NCBI GenBank assembly: GCA_001584585.1
Contig: LSYV01000005.1
Location: 1,079,323-1,127,105, forward strand
DNA: 47,783 bases
Direction of reading: 5' to 3'
DNA from: Gonium pectorale
Taxonomy: Eukaryota; Chlorophyta; Chlorophyceae; Chlamydomonadales; Volvocaceae
The first letter of the stretch is position 1; each line of letters starts with the position of its first letter. This document shows positions 12,071 to 24,200 of this stretch, piece by piece. The notes under the pieces were generated by a model that saw only the letters and a program-made list of their open reading frames with translations, made no database searches and was not told the DNA's origin. A program made the position numbers and the translations under genes.

Positions 12071-12330
12071 GGCAGGTAAAATGAATCCCGCTGGCCGCGC
12101 GACATCGTGGGCAGCAGGTATGGGGGGTGCGGCAGGGGCGATAGCTGCACGTCGGAGGGGTCGGCGGGGTCGGTAGGTCGGACGGTACCTGGGCGAACGA
12201 ACGCCTCACTGCTGACGTCGCGCCATGCGTTGGGCGGCGTGGCGGACACAGCAGCTCAGAGGCGGGGCCAGAAGACAAACATTACGGAAGCGTGCGGCGT
12301 TTTGCAGAGCGCGTGGCGTGCGGCGGCGCG

Positions 12331-12335
12331 TGTAA
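12331..12335 (+). terminator. TGTAA poly(A) signal of the PAQR gene
   Basis: TGTAA lies about 260 bases after the TAA stop of the PAQR gene, on the same strand, giving a typical 3' UTR length. Confidence 0.6.
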
Positions 12336-13438
12336 ACGGAGGTGCACGGTAAGCAGCGCGCAACGAGTACAGATTGAGTGAGTAGGGGCAACGGGACGCG
12401 CAACGACGGGATGGAGTTCTCGACTGCGCTGGGCCCGCTCGCTGGGCTGCGGGCGATGCCGTGCGTTTGTGGTCGCGCCGTCCGTGTTGGAGTAAGGGCA
12501 AATGTGTGTTCAGGTGTAGTGCACGCTGTCTATGAGTCGGTCCTAGAAACATGCAGCCGTCGGAAATAGCCGACGGAAGCAGACGGGCCGACAGACAGCA
12601 GGCGCGTACCAGTAACTGAAGCGTACGGCGGACGCATCGAAGTGTACGCTATTACAGCGTGAATACAGTGGCTGGCAGCTGGCAGTTGCCCTGCATTTGC
12701 GCGCGCGAAAGAGCGATACGTCTGGTATGGGTTACGGGCACTGACGGCGAGCGATCCGCGGACGCGTGCCGGCATGGGCAACCCGTACTGGATTGAGACT
12801 GCGAACTGCACATGGAGGGCATGGGCCAACGTGATGAAGTGTCATTGCTGACTGAAGTTAACGCGTGAGCGGGATTCGGAGCCTGTGAGGGGCACATTGC
12901 TTCGCGGCTGCTTTCTTGCTTTGGTGGTGGATGATTTCCGGAGGCATGCGCGGTATCGAACGGAGGCTCTCACTGATTGCCGGCCGCTGACTGGCTAGCG
13001 TGTGCGCGCGACTCACTTGGTGGGGCTGTCGCTGCCGTCGGCGGCTCCATGTACGCCCGGCAATGTCGCCCACAGTGTTTGTGGGGGTGGGGGTGAGCCG
13101 TGGGTGTATGATGGGTAGCCTGGTCGTGAGCGCCGTGATTCGCAACAAAAAAGAGTTCAAGGAACCTTCGCAACCTTCGTCACGCTGCCGTCAGCCCTGC
13201 ATCTCGCAGACGCGCCATGGGAAGGAACAGTGAGGTGCTCAGCAGGGTTTTCGGCGAGTGATTTGCATAATTCGCACACGTCTTTGGCGCCACTGAGCAT
13301 GGTTCATTGTGTATCTTGCTTGCGTCCTCTTGGGCACACGATACATGTCTTACCGTCAGGAGGGCGGCATGCACACCCACGTTTCAATTTCATCACTAGC
13401 GCGTTGAACGCTCGCGGGCTGTGACGTCTCACCCGTAG

Positions 13439-13494
13439 GGAGGGTTTCAGGAGTATCGGCCATCTCGGGGAGGGTCTCAGGAGTATCGGCCATG
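13439..13494. repeat. tandem duplication of about 28 bp
   Basis: GGGAGGGT-TCAGGAGTATCGGCCAT occurs twice in a row, with only small differences at the junction. Confidence 0.75.
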
Positions 13495-13744
13495 GGTCAG
13501 TGCAGGCCGCAGGGCCAACTGGTAGCTTCCACCATACGGGCACTAAGGGCAACGAGTGCCATTCTCCGTGCTTTCGAGCACACCTCGTGCTGCATACGTG
13601 TGGGCGGGAGGGCTGCGGGCCGGGTATGCCGGCAGGTGGAGATCTGCCAGATCTCGATAACCGATTGCTGTTTGTCGTGTTGTCGATGATATGCGTACTG
13701 AGTGAGCGCAAACGCCAGGGCCACGGGCAAGCAGCAGCAACCCC

Positions 13745-13749
13745 TTACA
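13745..13749 (-). terminator. candidate poly(A) signal of the GH9-lectin gene
   Basis: TTACA (TGTAA on the - strand) is the first such signal I found downstream of the stop at 15289. It implies a 3' UTR of about 1.5 kb that would include a family 1 repeat copy. Confidence 0.35.
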
Positions 13750-14998
13750 AGGGTCATGTTCCTATATGCGTAGCGCGATGGCGTATGTACTACTCAAGAT
13801 TACTGCTCACTGTACTGCTGTACAGCTACTACGTAAGCGCGATATGACCTATATGACGTAACGCGCAGGTAGGCAATAATAACAAAAACACCTCCCGCTC
13901 TGCATTTGCGTTCTGAGCATGAAGCCGCCCGAGGCCTCCGTCAACTGCAGTCCACACTTGAGTCCACAATTGCGTTTGCCGCACGAGGGCACCAGGGATG
14001 GCGTCTCCTCAGGCACTCAACGTACGATACGCGCAACCTAGCCCCAACCGTACAATACCCAAGTAGCCACACTTTCTTCACTTGGCAGCCAAGTGTTCAA
14101 CATCCCCAGCCGCAAAAAATTCACAGCCAGTACTTTAGGAGGAATTAAACAAGGGCCCAGCAGCCGCTCCTTTAAACATTCACGGCCCGAGGTTGCGACG
14201 AGCAAATCATCTTTCAACCAGCCCAGATAGAAAAGAGAAGCGAGAATCCCACCGGCTCCTGACCGATCCTAGCAAATGCGAAGATCGACAATCTTAATGC
14301 ACCATGCATGCAGCAGCAGAGCGATAACTCTGTACGATTAGCCCTACGCAGGCGGAAGGAGCTCACCCGGGCTCTCCCACCAACCGAAGGGCACCGCCGC
14401 GACGGTTGGCTGCACGACGTGCTCGGGAGAGCCCGTGCCACGCCCCGTACCTCGGGTCCCTATGTGCGACACAGCAGTACAATAGTATCTTCATGAAGTA
14501 CCGGCCAAACAGTGTCAGGCTCAAGCTGACACAGACAGAAATGCGCCTGGCGTTGACTGACGGAGGTGTCCGTGCCCAGTAACATACAGCGGCGCTCTGC
14601 CGCCTCTTAACATTCATCTCATAGATGGCACGTGGCAACCTTGGAAGACCCATCATATGAGGATCGTAATAGCAACAAATCCACAGTGATATCCGTGTGG
14701 CCAACGTGCAGCAAACACACGGTACCCCTACACTCAGCGACCGTACGATGAAGGTCGATGCCATGCAATTCCCATTCCTAGCCGGAAGAATAGATATCAA
14801 GGAAGGAGGTACCAGTGCTGGCGGTGTTGGTAATGTACATCTTGAAGACGCCCGTGTTCAGCACCCTGGCGATCGCAAGGGCCGACGTTGAGCCGGCACC
14901 GGCTGGTGCGGTCCTGTTCCACAGCGACGTGCCTGCGCGGCAAGCAGCAGGGCGGCGCACAGCGGGTGTCGGTGCACGCCTGTGCATGATGTTAAAAT

Positions 14999-15122
14999 GG
15001 AACGACGCATACGACGAAGCGTAGGCGCGAAAGGGATGGTGTTGTTGTAGGACTCAGCTCCAGAGGTCGTCGAAGGGGTGATGTCCCTGCATGTCAGTTC
15101 GGCGGTGACCACCACCGTGCAT
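14999..15122 (+). repeat. dispersed repeat family 1, copy 1
   Basis: About 120 bases beginning GGAACGACGCATACGACGA and containing GACTCAGCTCCAGAGG and GATGTCCCTGCATG. It matches 29276-29405 (reverse orientation) and 47070-47203 (same orientation) almost base for base. It lies in the 3' flank of the GH9-lectin gene. It has no coding capacity of its own. Confidence 0.88.
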
Positions 15123-15288
15123 GGTGTGTGTATGGTTTGGCGCTGCTCTTCGCCCACCAGGCACTCAGCGAGCGGCCAACAGCGTGCGCCTGTTGCCGCT
15201 TTCTGAGACCTCCGTTTGCAAACACCTACAGGCTGCCTGGTCGCTGGGGGTGGCTTTGGGCTGCGGAGCTACCCTTGCCCCAGTTTGA

Positions 15289-18200
15289 CTACGTGGGCGG
15301 CCAGTTCTGGCCCCAAGCGTGGGATATGACCAAGCCATACAAAGGCTTCCAATGTGCAATCGGCGCTCCATCCGTTACGGCGTACGGATGAGCAGTTGCA
15401 ACGGTATCTGCGATGCTCGTGTGCACTGTTTGGTGCGGTCCAGCGCCTTCTGGAGGCGACAGCGCGGCCCCCCACCCCCCACCCCCACACCCCAGGCTGC
15501 TGTGCTGCGCTGAGGGGCCCGTCTTGCGTTTGGGACGAGTGGCGCCCTGGGCCAGCGTCGGACCGTCAAAAGTCGGCGCGTAAGACACGCACGCATAGGC
15601 ATAAAACCAACACGCACGCCGAGCTCCCCCCATTCCCGCCACCCACCAGCGTTGTTTGTGAGAGAGATAACGCCGCTGTTGCTGTTGGTCAGGCGGAAGG
15701 GCCCTGCCGACGGGGAGGTGGCGCCGGCGGTGTTGGACGACCACAGCACTGTCTCGTTGGCGAGATGCTTGTTGCGGTACAGCACCAGGTTGCCATTCGT
15801 ACCAACCACCAACTGGAGGTCCCAGAACGTAGAGGTTAGGCGGTCGTCTCCAGTGCCGCTGACCAGCGACTCGCCGCGCCTCAGCAGGAAGCGCGGGAAG
15901 AGGTCCCAGATGAACTGCTGGCTGGCGTCCCAGAACACGAGGCTGGGGAGCGTCTGGCCGCTGGCGAGCGTGTTGACCGCCAAGCGAATGAACTGCGGGC
16001 TGGTGCCCGCCGGCGCGGGGTAGTTCCAGATAGCGGCGCCTGGCGGGGAGGGGTGGGGCGGGGAGGGGCGGGAGCGAAAGGGTGGCTACATGGGCAGGGC
16101 CGGCGGCGGGGACGGGGCTCGGAGGCAGGATTCGATGCAGGAGGGCACCGCAAGCATCTGGACGCCTAGTAGGCGCCATGGTTTCCAGAAGAATTTCACT
16201 ATGTCGCCCCAACAGGGGGGCTACGACTGTGGGCTTCTCGCCTCTGCCATTCCGCCTGTCCCGCATCGGTATATGACTGCAGTCGGCAGCCTTGCCTGTC
16301 GCCTGTCGCGCCCAGCACCACCCCACCGCCGTCCCCGCCGCGCCACCACTCCCTTATCAGGTCCCCGCACCTAACCTCCCTCCCCGAAGGCCTCACCCCG
16401 CCCTACCGCCACGACCCATCGCAGTCGCTCACCGTCCTTGTCGCGCACTACGAGGGCGTTGTCAGAGTCGCGCCACGACATTTCATAGGGCGCCTTGGAG
16501 GGGTTCGTGTTGGCGCTGCTCCCAGAGTTCCATAACGTCACTGAACCCGAAGCCGTCCGGATCGCCAGGTCGCCGTCGGCCTCCAGAATGAAAATGTACT
16601 CGCTTGTGGTGATGAGCTGGTTGAGGTACGCGTCAGACCTTAGCGGGACGGCGCGGGGCAGCACGCCAGTGAGATAGGGCGAGGGCGGCGGCGACACCGG
16701 CTTGGGCGGGCTGGGCGGGTCCTTGGGCCATATGATAGTCAGGATGGCGCCCGACGCGTCCTCGACCACCAGGTAGCCGTTGTCGCGGATCACCAGCCTG
16801 GACGAGCTGGCCTGGCCCGGGTACGTCGGGTACGCGTACAGTGCCGGCACGCTGTCTGTGGGTGGTGCGGCGTGGCGTGGGGAGGCATGGGGATGGGGCG
16901 GGGAGGGGCGAGGCGTTGGGTGCGAGCGGGGCTGAGGAGGAGGGGGGCATTTGCTGGCCGAGGTATCCCAGCGGCACACAAGGGTGAGTTGGCGCAGCGC
17001 GGGTGCGGGTGGTCGCGCGAAATGGAAGGCCGCCACGACTAGGGGCGGCGGTCGTGCACGAGCTCCTGGGCCGGGAGGTCAGAGGCGAGTGAGGTATCCA
17101 AACCGCGCGAGACGATCCTCCGCTGGCTGCCTGTGGATCGCGATCACAGGGCACCGTCGTAAGGCTGGTAACTAGATAAGATAACCCGTGTCACGGTTGT
17201 ACGACACTGCGTCGCCGTACCTCACCGACGACAAGAACAAGGCGGTTCGCTGGTTGCCGGCAGGCCGCTCAACCACTTACTGTCTTTGTCGTACACGCGA
17301 AGGCCCGAGGTGGCCGCCGTGTTGGTGAGGGTGCGGAACTGCAGCTGGCACGGCGACTTGGCGCGCAAGGAGCCGACTTCGGGCAGGCTGAGCAGCGTGA
17401 TGTTTGCGCCGTACATGTCGTATTTGTACACCATCCTGCACTCCATAGTGACCTGCGCGCAGTACGGCAGGTCATGAGTGCGCAGTCAGTACCGCAGGGC
17501 ATCACAGCGCGTACGGCAGGGCTCTGCACAGACCCTCGAACACGTACGGTTACAAACCGTCAGCCAAGGTACGGATGTGCGCCCGAAGACCGGAAACGAC
17601 CGATCTCGTCCAGGCGCTGCGCCGGAACCACGAACGTAATGGCTGCGTCGTATTCTGTGCATGGGGCCCTTGAGCAAACGCCCTAAAGCACACCTGCAGA
17701 GTGTACAGGCCGTCACCGCCCTGGATGCGGTCGCTGGGCGACGACGCGTTGACCCGGTTTGCCTGGTCCGAGCTGCTAATCAGGTTTCCATTGGTCGCGC
17801 CGACCGGCAGCGCAGACACGGGTGTGATGACCTTGGCGACGCCGCTGCTGTTGAGCATCCGCAGCGTGCCGTCTGGCGTGAGCTCCAGGCAGGTGGGGAC
17901 ATTGCGCGCCGGGGGCCATACTTGCCACACCGTGACGTTGGTTGCGCCCAGCTTCTGGAGGATGATTGGGTTGCCGGCGGCGTCAGAGAACGAGAGCTGG
18001 TAGTCTCCAGTCCCGCGGTCGCTGTCAGACTTCCAGATCGTGTAGCTTGCGTTGTAGAGGGAGAGCTCGCCGTTGGTGTTGACCTTGAGGGTGTAGCCGC
18101 CGGCAGAGATGGCGTTCGGGTAGGCGTTGGACCGGAGGACGCTGCCGCGACATAGCTGGGCGGCGTAGGAAGGCGACGGCGGTGTGCCGATGACGGAAAC

Positions 18201-21200
18201 GCCGTTCGGCGACGGCGACGGCGGTGACGGCGACGGCGGTGACGGCGACGGCGGCCGTGGCGATGGCGGCAGCGGCGACGGCGGTGAAGGCGACGGCGGC
18301 CGTGGCGACGGCGGCCGTGGCGATGGCGGCAGCGGCGATGGCGGCAGCGGCGATGGCGGCAGCGGCGACGGCGGTGACGGCGACGGCGGCCGTGGCGATG
18401 GCGGCAGCGGCGACGGCGGTGACGGCGACGGCGGCCGTGGCGATGGCGGCAGCGGCGATGGCGGCAGCGGCGACGGCGGTGCTGGCGACGGCGGCGAAGG
18501 CGAGGGCGGCCGCGGCGAGGGCGGTGACGGCGGCGCGGGCGGCCAGATGGTAATGATGGTCGATCCGCTTTCGTCCACAACCACAACGTGGCCGTACGAG
18601 GTGAGGGTCAGGGAGTAGGGCGTGGGGCTGCCTGCGGGCATGCTCCAGGACTTGATCGTGTTGCCAAGGCGGTTCTCAATCCGCAGCGTGTCGTAGTCAG
18701 GCTCGTCGAACGACAGGGCGAAGGGCGCGTGGCCCTTGTTGCCGCTGAACTCAGACTCCCACAGGTACGTCTCCGACGGCGTCCAGGGGTCCTTGATAAA
18801 GGCAAAGCTGCCGTCCCAGCGCAGCACCAGCATGTAGTCGCCCCGGATGATGCGGTCCTTGGGGGTGGTCACCTGTGGGCACACGAGGCGGAGTAGCGAA
18901 GGAAGGAAACGGGTCGCTCGGATGGTGTTGACGCCAAACCGTGAGGGGTGTCGGTGCCGAGTGCGGCGCACTGCCTGCCTGACCGCCTTGCGTTGAGCGG
19001 GCTGGGGGGGACGCGCTCAGCAGAGAAGCCGGAGGCGCACGTCATCCCGATCTGTGAGTGGCGAAGGGCTCCCCGCGCCATGACTGACGTAGCACCCCCC
19101 CGGGGGCGAGGAGGCAGAACAAGAATAAGGCGTTCTCACTAGAGAGGTCTGAGGCGCATGCCGTCCCAAACCACCGAGGGGTGGGTGCGAGGGGTGGGGC
19201 CAAGGGGGGGGGACCGCGCCAACGCATGCGACCGCAGCAGACAGCGGAGGAGACGCCCGTTGGTGGCCCCCTGCTGACCTCCCTCGGCTATAGGAGCAAC
19301 CCAGCACCGTGCCGTAGGCACCGTGCCCTAGGCACTGCTTGGACATCGGAAGGTGCACGGCCCCGTGCGCAGCCGTACAAATTGTACACTACCGCCCGAG
19401 CACACAACCGTACGACATGTGCACGTACGTAAGGCCGGTCGAATGTTCCATGACCAGCCTGTCAGACCCTGCACCCACGTTTCTCGCAGTCTCCCGCGCC
19501 GAGACTGCAATGTCGCCCGCCTTGAGCTCGGTCTTCGGGTAAATCGTCTCGACCTCCTCCGCCTCCACGTCCAGCAACACCAGCCTGCCGTCGTCGTACA
19601 GCTTGAGGCAGTTCGCCTCGGCCTTGGGCCAGTAGTTCCAGACCGGCAAGTCGCTCTTGTCGAGCACAGTGAGCTCGCCGTCCTCGCCAAACGTAAGCGT
19701 ATAGGGGTCCTTGTTGTTGAAGTGATCAGAGTCCGATTGCCACTTGGTAAAGCCCGTGGGGTCATGGATAAGGCTCAACACGCCAGATGGTTTCATGATG
19801 AGGGTGAAATCACCGGCTGTCAGGCGGTCAAAGAAGCTGCCGGAAATGAGGCTCTCGTGCCGGCAGAGGATGTCGTCAAGGGCGGGGGAGGGCGGCGACG
19901 GCACGGGCAGCGGCGGCGAGGGCGACGGGGGCCGCGGGGAGGGCGGCGCGGGCGATGGGGGCTGCGGGGAGGGTGGCGCGGGCGACGGAGGAGGCGAGGG
20001 CGAGGTGGTCGGCAGGGCCATCGGGGGCGGCGGCGCGGGCGGCGAGGGCGACGGGGGCTGCGGGGAGGGCGGCGAGGGCGACGGGGGCTGCGGGGAGGGC
20101 GGCGCGGGCGACGGAGGAGGCGAGGGCGGTGACGGCGGCGCGGGCGGCCAGATGGTAATGATGGTCGATCCGCTTTCGTCCACAACCACGACGTGGCCGT
20201 ACGAGGTGAGGGTCAGGGAGTAGGGCATGGGGCTGCCTACGGGCATGCTCCAGGACTTTATCGTGTTGCCGAGGCCGTTCTCAATCCGCAGCGTGTCGTA
20301 GCCAGGCTCGTTGAACGACATGTAAAAGGGCGCGTCGCCCTTGTTGCCGCTGAACTCAGACTCCCACAGGTACGTTTCCGACGGCGTCCAGGGGTCCTTG
20401 ATGAAGGCAAGGCTGCCGTCCCAGCGCAGCACCAGCATGTAGTCGCCCCGGATGATGCGGTCCGTGGGGGTGGTCACCTGTGGGCGCACGAGGTGGGGGT
20501 GCCGGGTTTGGGGCAGCCTGATGCGTTGCCATCCGTAGCACGTACGGGGGCCGCGCTGGGTTGGGTGCGGTAAGTCGGCAAGGTGCATCTCATGATGCAG
20601 CAGAAGGCGGGGCAGCTTCCGGCCGCCATTCCCCGGCTACGGCGGCTTCCCCGGCTACGGCGGCAGTCCGGCACCAGGAGGTAGACTCGGCTCGGCTCGG
20701 CGTACGGAAGTGGTACACGCCGTGCAGAGCGAACCAAGCAATACGTGCGTACGGCGTGTACGGTCGGTAAGGCATGGTGTGCGTACGTGCGTGTTGCCGG
20801 TCGAGGGCCCTCTGCGTGTACACTGCCCCAGCAGGCTCCCGCACTCACGCGCCAAGGAGACTCCTGCGACGATACTGCAAGATCAGTCGTCTTCAGCTCC
20901 GTTCGCGGGTAAATAGTCTCGACGTCGTTCGCCTCCGCGTCCAGCAGCACCAGCCTGCCATCCTCGTACAGCTTGAGGCACTGCGCCTCGGCCACGGGAT
21001 AGTAGCCCCATACCTCCTGGCCGTTCCGGTCGGTCACGGTGAGCTCGCTGTTCACTCCAAGGCTGAGCGTGTAGGGGTCCCTGTTGCTGTACTTGTCAGA
21101 GTCAGACTGCCACTTCGTGTAGCCCGTGGTGGTGTCAATGAGCCCCAACACGCCAGACGGCTTCATGACGAGGACGTAGTTGCCGGCCTTGAGACGGTCG

Positions 21201-24200
21201 AGGGAGCTGCCCGAGACCAGCCGCTCATCGCGGCAGAGAATGTCGTCCAGGGAGGGCGAGGGCGGCGCGGGCGGCGAGGGCGGCGAGGGCGGCAGAGGCG
21301 ACGGAGGGGGCGAGCTGACAATGGGCTCGGTGCAGTAGCCCAACCACGTGCGCCCCTCCAGCACAAAGTCCTCAATGTACGCCAGGCCCTGTGTCCCATC
21401 AAACATGGGGCACAGGGCGGGATTGGGACGGGGCAAGCAAGGGTTGGAAGAAAGCTGCCGCGGCCCAGCCAGCCGGCCCGGCACACAACAAGCAAACGGA
21501 TCGCGTACCAGGCACAAGCAAACACACACGTCGCGAATGCAGAAGCGAAGCCGGCGCTGGGCAACCCCTTACAGCACCTTACAACAAAGGCCCTCCAGGA
21601 CCAAAGCAACAGCCGTGCAACCGCCACCTGTTAGGCGCGAACCGTTCGTCTGTCAGCCGCCAACCACCCACCAGGAGTGCGGCGCCGAAGCCGGCGTTGT
21701 ACTCGATGGAGACGAAGGCGCCCGGCCCGTTGTCGCGGCTGTCCCAGTAGCTGCCGTTGCGGTGCGGTCCGCCCACCAGCGCGCCGGGCAGCAGGTTGTT
21801 AGCGTTGCAGCCCTCGTCGTTGCAGGCCGAGCCGCGGTGGCGCGGATAGTGCGGTCCCTCCTTGCCGATCCTGCGGGGGCGCAGGCAAGGGCATGCACGC
21901 GGGGTGAAGTGGAGGAATGGGGTGGAAGACGCGAGCGCGCCGCGCACACGCAGCCCGGAGCCTTACTTGGAGCGCCCCGTCCCCCCCCCGGGGCGCCCGT
22001 CACCCCCGCCTCGTCCCTGCGGCGCACGGCGATCCCCACTGCACAACGACTCCGACCACCTCCACCCCTCGACAAACCAGCAAGCAAGCGGGCCCGGCAA
22101 AGCCCACAATTGCCCCCGGTGCACCTGCCCCTGGCGCTTGCCCCGACCCCCCCCCCGCTCACTGAGAATGCCTTCCAACCCTCTACCCCCCGCTCACTCG
22201 GGGACCAGCTCGAGGCCGGTCACGTGGCCCTGGTTGAAGGGGTTGCTGCCCAGCATCCAATCAATCTGGCCCTTGGCCCAGCACCGCCAGCGGCGCCTCG
22301 TTTTCTCATCCACCGGGGTCGGCATAACCGACTCGGCGCTGGCCAGCGCAATGAGCGCCATGTTGGCTGTGCGGGTGTGGATGCAAGCGGGTCGACGAGC
22401 GCAGCAGAGCGCGGGCAATTCAGCGAGGGCGCGGGACGGAGGACGGAAAACGGGCAAGCATGTGCTTCCGCCGCCGCTGGGCAGTGCTTTCGGCGGCCCG
22501 GCGACGCAACGGCGCGGCCCCGTGACACAACGGCGCGGCCCCGTGACACAACGGCGCGGCCCAGCGGCGGGGCATTCGCAGCACGGGAGATGAGGCACTA
22601 CAGGGCCGCGGCGCCCGCCCGAGAAGCCAACCCGGGCGTGTCCTTGCGAGCGGATTAACGGCACACTGCGCCGCAACACTCTCGGTGACCCTCCCTCGCA
22701 GACCCCCCGCAGCCACCCGCCCTCACAAAGAGCTTCCAGCCTCCCCCCCTCCCTCACCTGTGTAGCTGAGGAGGCCCGGGACGTCGTGCACAACCAGCCC
22801 GCCCGGCGCCTCACACAGACCGTTGGGTGCGTTGCATGTCTCGCAGCCGGGCTTGTCCTTGTCCACCCACCTGTGGGGAGGCCGGACCATGCAGCGTTGG
22901 AGGCCGGGCCGCGCGTGCTGTGTTCATGGGTGGGGGTGGCAACCCAGCCAAGTCCCCGCTGCAAGCGCCTGCGACACTGAGCCCTGCCGCAGGACCAGGG
23001 CCTGGGGCAAGTTTGGGACCTGGCGCTGCCCCGGCCCCCACACCTCTTTACATGGCTGCATTCAAACAAAGAGCATAGCGGACGTGCGGGCGCCGCAAAA
23101 TGCATACGGCCCGGCTATATGCCATGTTGCCCGGCCGGGTGAGACGGTGGAGGCGCACGCCACGGCACCAGGAGCCGACCCGATGGTCTCCGGCCCGGCT
23201 TGGTAAGGCTAGGGGATGCCGGCGAGGGCGGCTTTCGGCTCACGTGTCGAGGAACGAGGCGCGGAGGGTGTCGACCTGGGCTTGGGCGTATGCGTCGTCT
23301 CCGAGGCCCAGGTCCAGCAGGAGCGCCAGCACCGCGGCCTGTGCGGCGCGTGGCGGGGAGTGCCGAGTGCCGAGTGCGGGGCGCGTGAGCGCGTGAGCCG
23401 GGTCGGGTCGGGTGGGAAAGCAGACTCGCCCTCCTGCGAGCGGAATGAGACCAACCCGGCCTGGTGCGGCGCAGTCGCTGGAAGACCATCAGGCATCTAG
23501 CAAACCCGCCTCATGCATGTCCCCAGGTTCTTGCCGCCTCCTCCCCGGTTCATCCCCGCAGCTTTCAGCTTCTCCCACCTCTAAGTGCGCCACCCGGTAG
23601 CACCCTGGGCACCGGCGCCGGCGGCCCCCTGCGCAGTTCTGCCCCCTCCCCCGTACTACGGCTCTTACGTGGAAGTTGTCGGTTGACATGTAGCCCTCGC
23701 GTACGACCATATCGTCCCTGAAGTCGTCGATGGACGCGCAGTACGAGCTGCCCGGCTCCGCGTTGCACAGCCAGGCCACGGCCCAGGTCTTGTCGTCGGT
23801 GTAAGTGCGGCTCACTACGGTGCTGTTGCCCGCGGGCACCTGCCAGCTGCGAAGGGGGGTGGTGTCAGGGAGCGGGGAAGAGGCGGGAAGGGGAAGGGGG
23901 ATTCCTCGGTCCGTGGGCGATGGGGGAGCGGGTGGCAAGCGCGGGAGGATGGGAGGGGAAAGCAGTGACAACCCGCGAGCTAGGACGTGCAGTGCGCCGG
24001 TGCGGCGCCTTTACAGCTCTATCAACCAGGGCCAGTCGGGCTGACGAGTGGCCCGATGAGCACGGTGGCTCTGGGCTGCATTCCTGTTCGAGGCCGGGCG
24101 AGCCCAGCCCCTCCCAACAAGTGTGTGGCCGCATGCACAGATGTGGACAGTACGGCGCTTCGACGCGCACCCATCCGTCCGCCCGCGCACTGCCGTACAG

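Larger units (their letters stand above)
12336..15288. other. convergent 3' flanks, no gene recognised
   Basis: This is mixed-GC sequence between the PAQR poly(A) signal and the stop of the GH9-lectin gene. Frames on both strands (such as 13304-13711 on -) lack domain content and codon bias. Much of it is probably the long 3' UTR of the GH9-lectin gene. It contains a short tandem duplication at 13439-13494 and a copy of dispersed repeat family 1 at 14999-15122. Confidence 0.5.

Noticed and set aside
18184..18618. Asp/Gly-rich repetitive frame on the + strand, resembling a calcium-binding repeat protein
   Set aside because: It is the complement of the SPPSP linker codons of the GH9-lectin gene. 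The same applies to 19744-20223.
15289..21388. Possibility that the lectin array is a separate gene from the GH9 domain
   Set aside because: The junction from exon 11 (ends 21672) to exon 12 (starts 21388) is in phase. Exon 12 begins with the final GH9 helix and runs directly into the SPPSP linker, and no start codon context or poly(A) signal lies between them.
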